Source: Cordia subcordata
Taxonomy: Eukaryota; Streptophyta; Magnoliopsida; Boraginales; Cordiaceae
Direction: 5' to 3'
Assembly (NCBI GenBank): GCA_028554755.1
Contig: JAPTOF010000010.1
Location: 14,146,501 to 14,210,500 of the forward strand
Length of the DNA: 64,000 nucleotides
Position 1 is the stretch's first letter; every line of letters starts with the position of its first letter. A program made the position numbers and the translations under genes. Under the pieces are notes generated by a model. The model had not been told where the DNA came from. It ran no database searches and saw only the letters and a list, made by a program, of their open reading frames with translations. Shown here piece after piece: positions 9,841 to 21,903 of this stretch.

Positions 9841-12800
9841 TCACAGTAACGCTCTTTCAGCATCCATCCGTTCTATCACACGCTGCGCCTCCTCCTCCGT
9901 GGCAGGAACAACATTGCGAATTCTTGGACTGTTTCTAACAGCCTCTTGCCGAACAGTGAATGTGAAGTAGAAATTGTTGGAGACCTGGTAAGAAATGGAG
10001 TATACAAAAACTATCGAGTAACAATCTCACAAATTGCAGCAAGAGGCTAGTTTAATAAGAGAGGCTTAATTCTCCATTTTTGAAAAAAGAATTAACAAAC
10101 AAAAACTAAACATGTCTCAGTTTTCATAAACAAATTCACCTACAGGAGAAAATTAACAACCATTCCAATCAACACTTTCCTTAAACCTGATTATTTTTCT
10201 ACATATATACAACGTCAAAGAAAACATAGGCCCTTGAGAAAAGAAGGGAAAAAGTATGCACCCAAAAGAGCTTGTGCAAATTTGGTCCTCTTCTTTTCAT
10301 ATCAACCCAAGTTTAATTGTAGATGGCTCCTAAAGCATAGAGGAAAAATAGAAACTAAAGGACTTCAAACACAAATCCCCATTCAAACCTATCATAGTCA
10401 ATGAGATGATTTGCATTATTGAGGATTTTATGTACTCTATGTATCCATGCTAATTATTTGCATGACATCTTAAACTGATGGACTTAAATACTCAACTAAA
10501 TCTTTTCATCATCCAAATAACAGATTCTCAAATTCAGAAATGTCCAATCAAAAGCTTGCAATTCAACAATGTTGGAATTCTGACTCCAAAGTCAGATCCA
10601 AATCCACTTTTACAAACGCAATCTGACACTCGGTTTTAAACTCAGATCAAAGCTGACCTAAATAAGATGTAGCTGGCACCAGAATAGGTGTAGACTTGGT
10701 ACTTGTTTTACTTATGCAGTTCTGTGTCTCAAGTTTACTGACCCAAGTTTGCAGTACTTCTACTAGTAGTCTGCCAAATCACTTGGACTTGTAACCTTCA
10801 AAGGTTCATATATTGGAAAAAATTCCTTTTGAATAATTCACTTGACAGTTCAATACAAGGTAGGAAAGGAATGATTTGAATCGCCCAAGCTACATGTGGA
10901 GAAACATAACCATGGGGTTGTGTAATTCAGTTTCAGATAAATCTACTGATAGGAGAAAATAAGCAAAACCAGATCATTTACTTAATATTATAGCTTATGA
11001 CTTGCCTATACATATAGAATACCAAGTGCAATTCTTGTACTGGAAAAGAAAGAAAGGCACGAAATAGTTTCTAGTGCAGGCAATGTTTACGCAGAGGTGA
11101 TAAAATAAGGACTATTTCAAAAGGAAAACAGTCTATGCGTAATAAATATGTAGGAGAGACAGTTTCTAATCTTAAATTAATTTCAACTCCCTCCACCCTA
11201 GTACGAACCCAAACCCCATCTATAAGAGGGGGTGGGGGTGTCAGGGGGGTATGGCTAAAGGGGAACAGAAAGGTACTTTAAAATGGAGAAAAGAGAAGAA
11301 ACCTACTAATTTTTTCTAGGCTGCAAATGAATCAAGTTGAACCAAACACAAAGGCGTCCATTCTCGTCATTTAGCTAGTGTATGTGCTTGGGTCATGATC
11401 ATGATAAGCTTAAAAAAGGGTTCATTCTCAGCTCATATGAGCATGAATCGGTTTATAAACATCATGAAAAGTTGCTACATGTAAATGCTACTTCTAACAC
11501 ATGCCAATGAATGGTAAATGCCCATAAATTCAAGTGTCCTCTACTGATCTGGTCAAATTTCAAGAGAACATATAAATTTGACTTTTTTAAGTAAATATTT
11601 GATAAATAAAAATATTATGTTATATATGTTCATAAATGCATTCGTGCTAGTGCTTGTCTTGTCTATTACATGAGCCATTTCATGCTCATGCATGGCCTGC
11701 TTCATAATCAATCTAAACTAGTGTTTACTGAGCCAAACACAGTCATCATGAACAGCTGCAGCAAATTTTTTTCAATTGAGTTGGATATTCATGCCATAGA
11801 GGGGATGGAACAGTAACATAAATGCATCAAGGCAAAAGGAATGTTTCTTCTGTATCACATGTGCCATACTTCTGTACTATGTATATGGCTAATACTACTT
11901 ACGAAATAAATAACCTAGTTTATATGCATGCTTAATGAATTATCATAAGTATAATGATCAGGCAAATTCCGTAAATGGTCCTTGATGTTTATAAAAAGTG
12001 TCACTCTCATTCCCATTGTTTTAAAATCTATATACTTGGTCCCCAACTTTTCTTGACTGAAACAATTTGGTCCCATTGTTTTAAAAGTGACCCACTTAGT
12101 CCCCAATGTTTACAAAAATTGTGAATTCGATCCCCATTTTGCACTCAGAAGATGGTCATGTGACCAGCACGTGATGATCCACTAACTGTGAAAATGACAC
12201 CTTTTCCAAGCATTAGGGACCAAATGGGACACTCTTGAAACAATAGCGACTAATTTGACAGTTTTGCAAACAATACAGAGCAAGTGGGTAATTCTTGAAA
12301 CAATAAGGATGAAACTATCACTACCATTTGTGAAATTTTTACTATAATGATAACATTCTTCCACTTTACAGAGAGCGCACCTCACTAGATCTGAGTTCAG
12401 GCCGCATAACATGAGCCACAACTTCCACATTAATAAGAGGTTGTTCTGGGTTTTCGAGCTCCGTGTACAAAATGCAGGATTTGAGACGAAGAAAGTTTCC
12501 AACATCAACCTACATCATCATATTAAAATTATTACTCATAAATGAACACTTTATGTCTATATCTAAAATTTGAAAACCAAAGCAGTAAATTAACACCAAA
12601 AAGATACTCCTTCCATGTATGCTGTGGTTAATTCTTACTAGCACCATAAGGTTAAAACCCCTCTTAAGATCTTAAGGCTTTTGCAATTTTTGATTACAAC
12701 GAAATCTGTGGTTTCAGTTAATTATGAAGTTCTGCCTTGCTGAGAGCAATTACTTGTGAACTGCTGAATTGCAAATTTTTGCAACTCCTTTACCAAGTAA

Positions 12801-15800
12801 ATTCTTTCACAAAGTATCCTCAATAAGAGTCACAAAGATATTTGCACAGGACCTACAGACGATTTTTAGGCACATGAAACTTAAATAGTTTGCAATGTGC
12901 CTTCAAAATGTAAACAGATAATATGTGAAGAGAGAGAAAACAAAGAAGAAAAGGAAAAGGAATGAGAAATTGACCATCCAGTGGATCCCAAACTTACTGG
13001 ATTCTGCGCTAGCCCTCTTGTGATGGAGATCAGGATCCAAGTCAAGCACATGACTAGGATGGAAATCATGAAGATATGGAGTGAGAGGTCTTTAAGATAC
13101 AGTAATACTAATTTTGTTTTTCAATTTCAATTTTAGAATTGTGTGTTTCTATATCCACTGAGTTTGTTGCTATTTTCCAGATTTTATTTTCCTAAAATTT
13201 AATTCAGTGGCGATGCTTTTTCTCTATTTAAGAATTCAATGAAGGGAAATAAAGTGACAGAGAGTTTGCTCCATCTAAATATCCTCTCTGTCCTTCCCAG
13301 CTCTTTTATTTGTCCTTTATCGAGCCCAAGTCCCATAAATCAATGGATTTTGTAAACTGATAGGATCACAATCATGATACTTAGGTAGTAAAATTTCCAC
13401 TTGTAAGTATATTTAAAAGGTCAGCTGGTGTAGTGAAACTGTGAAATCTGAGGTCTGAAGGGCTCGAGATCATATTCCAGTGTTTAACCACAACAGATCT
13501 AGTGGTCACTAAAAGAATAAACTGAAAGAACAAATAGTAGTCCGGCTCATGCATAATGATACGCACTCTTTCAGTTTCCGGTGATCAACACTGAATTAAA
13601 AAGTATAGTTGTTTTAAGGATGAAAAGTTTTCGATCAATATCTGTAAAAGCTTATCTCCAAGGTATATAAGAATCATGCATTTATTTCATTTCCATTTGC
13701 TCGTTCAAACTTGCATTTGTTATTTGTACAAAGGTAGAACTCAATTTTTAATCAACTTGAAACATATATCTGTTGATTAGGGGTCACGTGAAGCCCAACT
13801 CAAGTAACAATACTGTTGAAATAGACATAGCTAGTGTATTTGCCCTGTTCATGTTCATGATGACCTTCAAGAGAAATTACAGATTTGCCTTTTTAAAATA
13901 AATATTCTAATAAATAAAAATAATAATATTATGAACACATCCATGCTAGTACTTGGCTTGTCTATTACATAAGCCATTTCCTGCTCATGCATGGCCTGCT
14001 TCATTATCAAATGACTCTTAACAAGCCTTTACTGAGCAAACTCCCAGCCGTTGTGAACAGCTCATTTTCACAGGCCACAACCAACTTTTCCATTGAGTTG
14101 GATAATAGTACCATAGGAGGGATGGAACAGTAATCCAAATGCATCAAGGGGAAAAGAAAGGCTCTTCTGCATGATATATACTGTATTTGTTTACTAATTA
14201 TTTGTATGGCTAATACTACTTAAAAAAATGAACAACCTAGACCCTGAATTTGTTTCAACCCACAATATCCAAATGGATTTATTTCAACCTATGATGTCCA
14301 TATGGGTTTAAGTCCAACATAGAAAAGGAAACCTGGTTTTCCTTGTCATTTTCTTTTCTGTTTTCTTGGTAAGTCAAGAGGAGATGCAACATATGCAGAA
14401 TGACTTCACATTCAATGATTGCCAAGAATTGTTAGTTATCGGTGCATGCATAGTTCTGCATTGAATTAGTCCATCACATGCAAGAAAGGTAAGGAAGTGC
14501 AACTCACAGGTTTTAAGAAATCTACATGATCAACTTCCAGGAAGCAAGGCGCGCTGCCAGCAAAAGCATAAGCTGTTGCATAAGCCAGTTCGAAAGCTCT
14601 TCGCATTAAAAAACCTCCAAAAATTCTACCATGGATGTTCCTTTGCTGTGGCTGACAAATCAAGGAGTTCTGAAGGCAAGTATCTCTTATAAGAATGCTA
14701 TCCCTGTCGGCCAAAGCAGGCATATCACAGAAAATTCGGCCCTCAGCCAGCAATTGTTTAATCCTCTTTTCTTTCTCACCCTCCACATCCCTTTTCTGTT
14801 CAACTCTCTTCTTTCGTTTAATTTTATTCCTTTCTTCTGCTTCTTCCCAAAGCAATTTTTCCTTTGCAGTTTCAGGCAAGATCTGATTAATTGGTGCAGC
14901 TTTTCCAGTTTTGAAGTCACGAGCTACAAAAGTGAAGTTTGCAGTAAGCGCTAATGAGTCTGAGGTGTCAGATGCCTCTGCAAGAAAACAGTTGAATATT
15001 AACAAACATAGCCAACATATACCATACTGGATACAACTGAGATGTCAGACACTTCTGCAAGAAAACAATTGAATATTAACAAACATAGCAACAACATACC
15101 ATACTGGCTACAAACACTTGGCCAAGTAAAACGAAGCATTTTTTGGCGTCATATCACACTACAAAAAATCATTTATTAAAAAAAAAAAAGGAAAGAAAAA
15201 CTCCTGGGTAAAAATGGAAATACTCATAACAAAATTTGTTCAAGAAGATTGTCTAATCTTTGTAAAGAAAATAATTATATCATTCTCCTGATTCTTATAG
15301 CTGGAGAAACCAAAAGATTTGGGGAAGTCGATGGCGAACTAAGACAAAACTGCATAAGAAATGGACTCAGGATATGCATAAGATATAAGAACTAGATACG
15401 CTTCAGCCAACCCTGCCAAACTCAGAAGAATTCGGAATTGATGCTCAGACTCCAATACTAATATATTTTAATTGTTTCATCATCTCAAACTTGGGAAGCT
15501 AAGTATAGGACAGCCCCAGCTCCTGTTGTATTCCATGAAAATTTCAGCTATTTGTTTTTGTCATATTTATGTTTCTAATCTAGCCAGTAACCAGTAAATA
15601 AGTTGTAAAAAGAACAAGCACGGGATCCAAATAAATAGCCTGTTTGTAATAGTCTTATTTGAAATATGAAATCTGATAAGCATCTTATCTGATAAGTGTC
15701 TTATAAGAAATAAGTATCTGATGCAATATAACTGCTTGGTTTGTTAGCTGAAATGCTATTATAAGTTGCTTTGATAATAATATTATCAATTTTGACTCAT

Positions 15801-18800
15801 GGTATTTTAATTTTATAATTAAATAATAAATTATAAAATATAAATATTAATTAATTTTTATCTTTTATTTTAAAATTTTTAAAATTTTTTTATTTTTTAA
15901 TTTTTAATTTTAATTTTTTATTTTTAATATTTAGTATTTTATTTTTAATTTTAAAATTTTTATTTTAATTTTCTTTATTTTTAATTTTAAATTTTTATAT
16001 TTTTTAATTTTTAATTTTAATTATTTTCTAACTAATAAGATATAAGATAAGATATAAGTACCCTAAACCCAGCTTATTTTTCATAACTACAAATAAGACA
16101 TCTTATGAAAAGTATTTTATAAGTACTTTATAATAAGCTGATAACAAATAATCTTTTTCACATAAGTTGTCAAATAAGATAAATGTCTTATAATAAGATC
16201 CAAGCAAACATAGCAAAAATCCAGATGAACAAGATTTATTTGCAGCAAAACCTTTAAATGCATGAAGCTAAAATGAATGTGGACCATCAAAATGCTAATT
16301 GAAGTGCTTCACATTGGTCAATAATTTGAATGTTAATCTGATAAGGACATTACATCTTAGGTAATTTCAAATAAATGTCTTCATCATCCACCCTAACAAT
16401 ACCAACCAAATATAGCCTGCTTACAGCACAATTTGCTAAACAAAGATGAACTCTTGGTATATTATACTACTAATAAACATCATTAATACCCTCCTATTCT
16501 TAAGAGGAAAGTTTGGAAAGGAGAACATGGAACATAAATGGAGGACAAAAAAGTTACTTCGGGTACCTAGTAACATATCAAGAGAAACAACAGAGCGTAC
16601 TTCCGGAACAAAGTTGTTCAAGGAATAGAACATATTGCAGGAGGTTATTTTTATTGGTAAAATGATTACTTGAGAAAGAGAAAAACAGTAAGCAGTTCTA
16701 ATGATGAAAATGGGAATGGAAAAATATAATATCCAACAGATACCCTCCGTGGACTGAGACACTTCCAGCTGAATCTCCATGGATGATCTCCCAACCCAAG
16801 TCACAGCCCCTGTGATTTTCAGGTCAGCATCGACACGAATTGGTTTCCTTAAAACCATCCTGTCCACTGAAGCAGTGACTAATATTAAAGGCCTGGTACT
16901 GCTATCATCGCGGGAACAATGCTGAGCGAAAATTGGAATAAGTGAGATAAGGATGAAAAGTTATTGCTGAAGAACATTTCTCAATTAAATAAACAGCGGA
17001 ACAGAACATGAGCAAATATGCAGGGGATAATAAGCCAATACTTCTACCAGTGAACAAGCACGGGAACTTCTGCCAAAAGAATGTAACAAACCCTGACAAA
17101 TGACAGAAGCAGAAATGTGCCACATACATTGGAGAAATGTCCAAATTATTTTCTAGGGCTAGATAGGTGTTTGGACGTGTCTCAGAAGAAAGAAGATGTT
17201 CTATGTTACGTTTCTAGCTTTCAAAAGTTCCATTTAAACTTACGCATGAGTGAATCTCCAACTTCATCAAATATGAAGTATCCAGAGAATAGGTGTTATT
17301 TGACTAATTTCCACATACTATCATCCCATGTAGGAAGAAGGTAAGTTGATACATAAAGACTAAAATTGAACTTCACCAGCCTGCAGATGATTCCATTTAT
17401 TTATATAAATCTTCAGGAGTTGATCAAAGAATTTGATAATCAATTTGTTTCTCTTTCCTGGTGAGCTCCTTATCTTAGGAAGGTACCAATGTTCCTGCCC
17501 TTTTTCCCTTCCTCGAATATTCCTATTATCAGTATATCCAAAATACGCGTTGGCATATTTTTATCTGTCACTTTATCATGTATTACTTTCACATAGGTCT
17601 GAACTTTCATATAACAATTCTAGAGATGTCCACATTTTAACCTTTCCTACTTGTTGAATTGCTATTTTCACATGATGATATGACATGTAACCATATTTTG
17701 TATCGATATCTTGTCGTCTATTAGATCAGAATTGCAACTCTAAATTACATGTAAAATGTTTTATCAAATATATCAAACACCATAACCTCAAATGTTAACA
17801 AGTTAGGCCAATGACACTTAGACTCAACTGATATTGAACTTTTAGTATGCAAAGACGACAATTTAACAATAAACCCAATCAGCAGAAATTTTGACCCAAA
17901 AAAGAAAAAGAAATCAGCAGAAAATCCTCTTATCCCCACCAAAAATCCAGATTTTAAAGTGTTCATACCCAAAAGAAAAAGGAAAAAAATGCACCAAATC
18001 AATTAATCAGATTCAATGAATATTCTTGCAATATACTCATAAGTACGTTAACAGATAACACACACTTTTAGGTACCTTAAAAGAAATGGTTCCAGCCAAA
18101 GCATCAAGGTCCTCAAGCAACTTTCCCATCCTAATCTCATTCCAAGGATTCCTATACTGCTCTCTGAGTACATAATCACTCGAAAATTTGTACATAATAC
18201 AAGTCCTGCTTTTCGATGGTGTCTTAGTAATCAATTCACTCTGTGGAGGAGCATCAGCTGCCTCATTATTCAGAGGCTTCACAAAAAGATTTGATCTTGC
18301 TTCCCATAATGCATTTGTAACAGGTGAATGGTACATCCCTGGCCATAAACTGATTGGTTTTCGGATCGAAGAGCCTGCATCAATGGGCAAAGAGCTTGAG
18401 CCTTCACTCTCAAATGGTGGACTCACGGCGCCATTAACATTAACTGTCTCAGCCGAAAAAAGCCTCTTTTGGTGCAATTGTTGTGCCCTGGGGCCAAAAA
18501 TGTGCTTTCTGAAAATGGGTTTCGATTTGTTTGATGAACTAAGCAAAAGGGTATGAATGGATTGAGTTTTTGGGTGTTTTTCAGATGAAATATTGGTGCT
18601 GAGTACGTTGTTAATGCAGTCATCTTCTTCTTTATGGGATTTCTGAGGTGAGATCACATCACAGGATGCAAATTTTGTGGTTTTCTCAGGTGAAACAAGA
18701 AAGAAAGAAGAAGAAGAAGAAGAAGAAGAAAATGCAGTGATGGTGTGAAACAAGTGGGAAACAACAAGCGTATTATCAAGTGATGATCTGCAATAGTTTT

Positions 18801-18950
18801 TTACATGAGTTGGTTTAAGGAGTTGGTGAAAGAATTTTGGGTTGTTGGTGATTTCATGGTTTGAAATTCTTCCCTTGTTTAGTGAATTCTTAGAGGGAAG
18901 TGGAGATGAAGAGTTAGGATGTTCGAACTGAAATGCACTCCCCCATTTGC
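9841..18950 (-). CDS. Acyl-CoA thioesterase, double-hotdog (ACOT9/BFIT-like), five exons
   Basis: Exons in transcript order are up to 18950-18076, 16921-16744, 14977-14508, 12509-12381 and 9984-9841. All junctions are GT-AG and phases agree. The family hydrolyses acyl-CoA to free acid and CoA; ACOT9-like members are usually organellar. Exon 1 has a Ser-rich, targeting-like N terminus with a TCT repeat, then ISLWPGMYHSPVTNALWEAR and the first hotdog start NPWNEIRMGKLLEDLDALAG. Exon 2 continues it (TASVDRMVLRKPIRVD). Exon 3 has a Lys/Glu-rich linker and the second hotdog signature GRIFGGFLMRRAFELAY. Exons 4-5 encode the C-terminal strands (NVEVVAHVMRPEL, NFYFTFTVRQEA) and the end ERALL. About 532 residues follow from nt 18753. 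No in-frame ATG exists before Met at 18336, so the true start is unresolved. Confidence 0.88.
11553..11921. repeat. Intronic direct repeat, copy 1
   Basis: Strong similarity to 13858-14240. Shared blocks include CTTGTCTATTACAT, GCTCATGCATGGCCTGCTTC, GATGGAACAGTAA and TATGGCTAATACTACTTA, with indels between them. Same orientation in two successive introns of one gene. No coding capacity or TIRs seen. Confidence 0.8.
11959..12342. mobile_element. Fold-back MULE-type MITE in thioesterase intron 4
   Basis: A 384-bp element flanked by a perfect 9-bp direct repeat TATAATGAT (11950-11958 and 12343-12351), the target length typical of Mutator-like elements. Its ends are inverted (left CAAATTCCGTAAATGG, right CCATTTGTGAAATTTT). 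The arms carry degenerate units resembling TTTTAAAAGTGACCCACTT plus GTCCC on the left and their inverted forms on the right. No ORF. It lies 38 bp from the exon 4 donor. Confidence 0.8.
12510..14507 (-). other. Thioesterase intron 3
   Basis: About 2.0 kb between exons 3 and 4. It contains direct-repeat copy 2 (13858-14240); the remainder is AT-rich and unremarkable. Confidence 0.8.
13858..14240. repeat. Intronic direct repeat, copy 2
   Basis: Partner of 11553-11921, about 2.3 kb away in thioesterase intron 3. Either an intragenic segmental duplication or two copies of an unclassified short transposon. Confidence 0.8.
14961..15114 (-). repeat. 77-bp tandem duplication across the exon 3 acceptor of the thioesterase
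   Basis: Copy 1 (14961-15037) spans the first 17 nt of exon 3, its acceptor TTTTCTTGCAG and 60 nt of intron. Copy 2 (15038-15114) repeats this with few changes and preserves the acceptor TTTTCTTGCAG exactly. Two equivalent 3' splice sites therefore lie about 77 nt apart. Confidence 0.88.
14978..16743 (-). other. Thioesterase intron 2
   Basis: About 1.77 kb. It contains the duplicated acceptor (15038-15114) and a MITE-like element (15638-16214) whose centre, 15820-16020, is almost pure A/T low-complexity sequence. Confidence 0.8.
15638..16214. mobile_element. MITE-like TIR element in thioesterase intron 2
   Basis: The ends GCCTGTTTGTAATAGTCTTAT and ATAAGATCCAAGCAAACATAGC form a degenerate inverted repeat, and TCTTATAA/TTATAAGA motifs recur inward from both sides. 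A very AT-rich core, no ORF and no clear target duplication. Confidence 0.5.
16922..18075 (-). other. Thioesterase intron 1
   Basis: About 1.15 kb. The donor is TTTTAAG|GTACCT and the acceptor TTTCGCTCAG. No other feature is recognised. Confidence 0.8.
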
Positions 18951-18998
18951 AGGATAACGATCAAACTAACAATATTTTATAACTTTTACACGAAAATG

Positions 18999-20415
18999 AC
19001 GGGATAATGACTCTAATCACATTTTATAAAATTTATATCAAAATGATTAATTTTTCAAACAAATGAATTAAGTGATCAACTTAAATAACTTTATGTTTTG
19101 AAAACACAAAATTTAAATAAGTAATACTGATGTGATATAACACATGTGGCAATTTTTGCCACATAAGTTTTTTTATCTTTAGTGGTTTGAAGACACAAAG
19201 TTTAATTTAATGTATTCAAAATACAAAGTTGTCTTTTATTTTTTTTCTTAACACACTAATGTTAGAATTTCAATAATAATTTTAATCAAAAAATAAAAAA
19301 TAAGAAATTAAAAAATTTTAAATAAAAATTAAAAAAAAACATTAAAAAATGAAAATTTTAGAAATTTAAACAATTAAAAATTAGAAACTTTAATATTGAA
19401 ATAATTAAAAGTTTATAATTTCATGTTATCTCATATTTTAAACAATAAGATTTTTTTTTATTATTCAAATGCACACATAGTTGTCTTTTTTTGACCTTTT
19501 TGTCGTTAATTAACTTCCCTAACACGCAAAGTTTTACTTCTAAGTTGCTTTTTTCTTTTTTCTTTCCTATATTTTTGCTTCAATACTACAGTACATTTTT
19601 TTCTTTTTCTTTTTATAGTTTGTTTTAATTATTTTATTCTTTACAATATTTTTTGTTTCAATTTTTTTTTTGCCATTTATATTGTTTTTTTCTTCTATTT
19701 TTATTGTATTTACAAATTTGGTGTTAACTCATATTTTGAGAAATGTAGTTTTTTTTATTATTATTTAAGTTAATGGTTTTATTTAGCTTTAAAATTTTAT
19801 TTAGTCTAGCAAAATTAATTCCTTTTTTATTTTTTATTTTTTGCTCCAATCATTTTACTCTTGACTTGGAAATTTCCACTATTTTTGTTCTTTTAACTTT
19901 GTTTTATTTGTAAATTTGGTATTACCTCATATTTTTTGTTTCAACTTTTTTCCTTTTGCAATACTTCATATTTTAGTTTTCTATCCTTTTAAAAAAATTA
20001 ATCTCAATTGTTATTGTCCCTTCAGTTTTTTTGTTTAAATTCTTTTTTCCATTTTCAAAAAAAAATTGAAATAACCTTTTTTAGAAAGGACAAAAAAATT
20101 AAAACAAAAAAAGTATTAGAAAGAAAAAAATAAAATAAAAAAGTATTTAAAATGATAAAACAAATAATAATGCCCAACTTTGTGTCTTGAAAACACTAAA
20201 TTGAACTTTGTGTCTTGAAGATACTAAATTGAACTTTGTGTCTTGAAGATACTAAGTCTATGTGAAATAATGTGCCACGTCAACATAATTAATCTCAACT
20301 TAGTGTCTTCAAGGCATTAAGCTGAGAAGTTGGTTATTTTACTCATCAATTTCCAAAGGTTGTCATTTTGGTATATAAATTTTAAAAAGTGGTTATTTAG
20401 TTCATTAATTTATAA
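18999..20415. mobile_element. Second, nested MULE-like element
   Basis: Directly inside the outer left end a second end begins, GGGATAATGACTCTAATCAC, closely resembling the outer AGGATAACGATCAAACTAAC. Its inverted partner lies at about 20290-20415 (GTCATTTTGGTATATAAATT ... GTGGTTATTTAGTTCATTA). The interior holds a repeated unit AACTTTGTGTCTTGAAGATACTAA and inverted forms. No ORF and no clear target duplication. Confidence 0.5.
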
Positions 20416-21903
20416 TTTCAATAATAATTTTAATCAAAAAATAAAAAATATATGAACTAAATAATAAAATTAAAAAATAAAAATAAAAATTAAATAATTT
20501 AACATAGAAATTATTAAAAAGTAAAAAACCTAAAAATTGAAAAATAAAAATTAGAAAATTTAATATAGAAATGATTAAAATTTTTTAAAAAATGAAATTG
20601 AAAATTTTAAAAATTTAAAAATTGAAACTAAAAATTAGAAAATTTAACATAAGAATAATTAGAAAAAGTTTATAACTTAGTTTTATCACATATTTTAAAA
20701 AGTAAGATGTCTTTGTTATTATTTATGCACCACGCTAACACATACCGTAACATATACTCATATTTTAAGAATATAAAATATTTAACATTAAAATAAAAAA
20801 GTCTTTAGGAGTTATTCCCTAGCAGTCCATAATAGATAGATGATGAGCTATTAAATTTATCAATGACACCTCATATTATATATATTGACCACATCATCTA
20901 TTACATGACATGATGCTTAATGTCATCAACCACTTAATATGACGTGATTTGACATCTCAACGAAATATTTGACATCTCAAGGCCATAAGCATTGGTATTT
21001 AGTTGAATACATATTAGACGAGGAGACTTTGACAATTCTATTATTATTTTTTGCTTTTGGTTATTTGTATGATTAGTGTGTTTTGAGTTACTAAATAATG
21101 GGATGGTTTATTAAAAATTTGGCATAGTCTCCCCTAATTCTTCACATTTTACCTATGATATAGAAACATGTACATAACAAACCAATATTTAAATGACATA
21201 AAGAGTTGAAGCACATAAAGAGAAGTTTAACAATATATTATAACACTTCTAAAGTTTCAATACTAAAAGTAGCAAAAGTATCTACAGCAAATGTGATCCA
21301 GTACCACATCTCGTTGGCTTTTTCGTGTGTTCTGGAAGCGGTAAGCATAGTTTTTTCTTGCGCTCGGGATGCCTTTGATACACTTTCAACGTTTTGATAG
21401 GCACTTCAATGTCAAGTTGCACATTCTTAGCAACAACCCCTTCCTTGTGCATGATATCGACATTGCCAACTCTAAACACCTCATTATCTAGATCCTCATC
21501 TTGGAACTCAAAGGACACATGTGGCAAATGAGATGCATACTGTGTACTAGAGGAATGCTCCATATATGCTCTAGTCGATTGAAGAGGAGTGATATAAGAC
21601 TCTGACATATATAATGTAAATGTTGGGTCTATGTTAAAAGGTGGCATAGTATCTTCTTAATGCATTTCCAATTCATGTGCGTTATGTGCATCTACAGGTC
21701 CAGATGTGGACAGTCTTGCAGTTACAATTGGTATGTCACCAAATTGTCTATGTCTACCAAGAGCATGCAATATTCTACTACTAGACCTATGTATCTCAGG
21801 CAACACATCATGTGATGTCCCTATTGACATTCTTATATATACATATGTATATTATACATATGTCTATGTATATACATATGTATACACATATACATATGTA
21901 TAT
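20416..21903. other. Left interior of the outer MULE
   Basis: AT-rich DNA whose 20416-20700 part resembles 19268-19420. At 21647-21282 (minus) there is a 121-residue open frame with no recognised domain. 21830-21903 is a TATACATATG-type microsatellite in which the Athila element landed. Confidence 0.5.

Larger units (their letters stand above)
9985..12380 (-). other. Thioesterase intron 4
   Basis: About 2.4 kb. It contains a MULE-type fold-back MITE close to its donor (11959-12342) and one copy of an intronic direct repeat (11553-11921). The rest is AT-rich with no gene. Confidence 0.8.

Noticed and set aside
14631..14954. 107-residue plus-strand open frame
   Set aside because: It is antisense to thioesterase exon 3, whose hotdog signature and splice sites are clear.
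19260..20160. Long A/T-rich stretches that could suggest an origin or matrix attachment region
   Set aside because: They lie inside MULE-like elements with similar AT-rich repeats on both sides; nothing specific beyond composition supports the idea.
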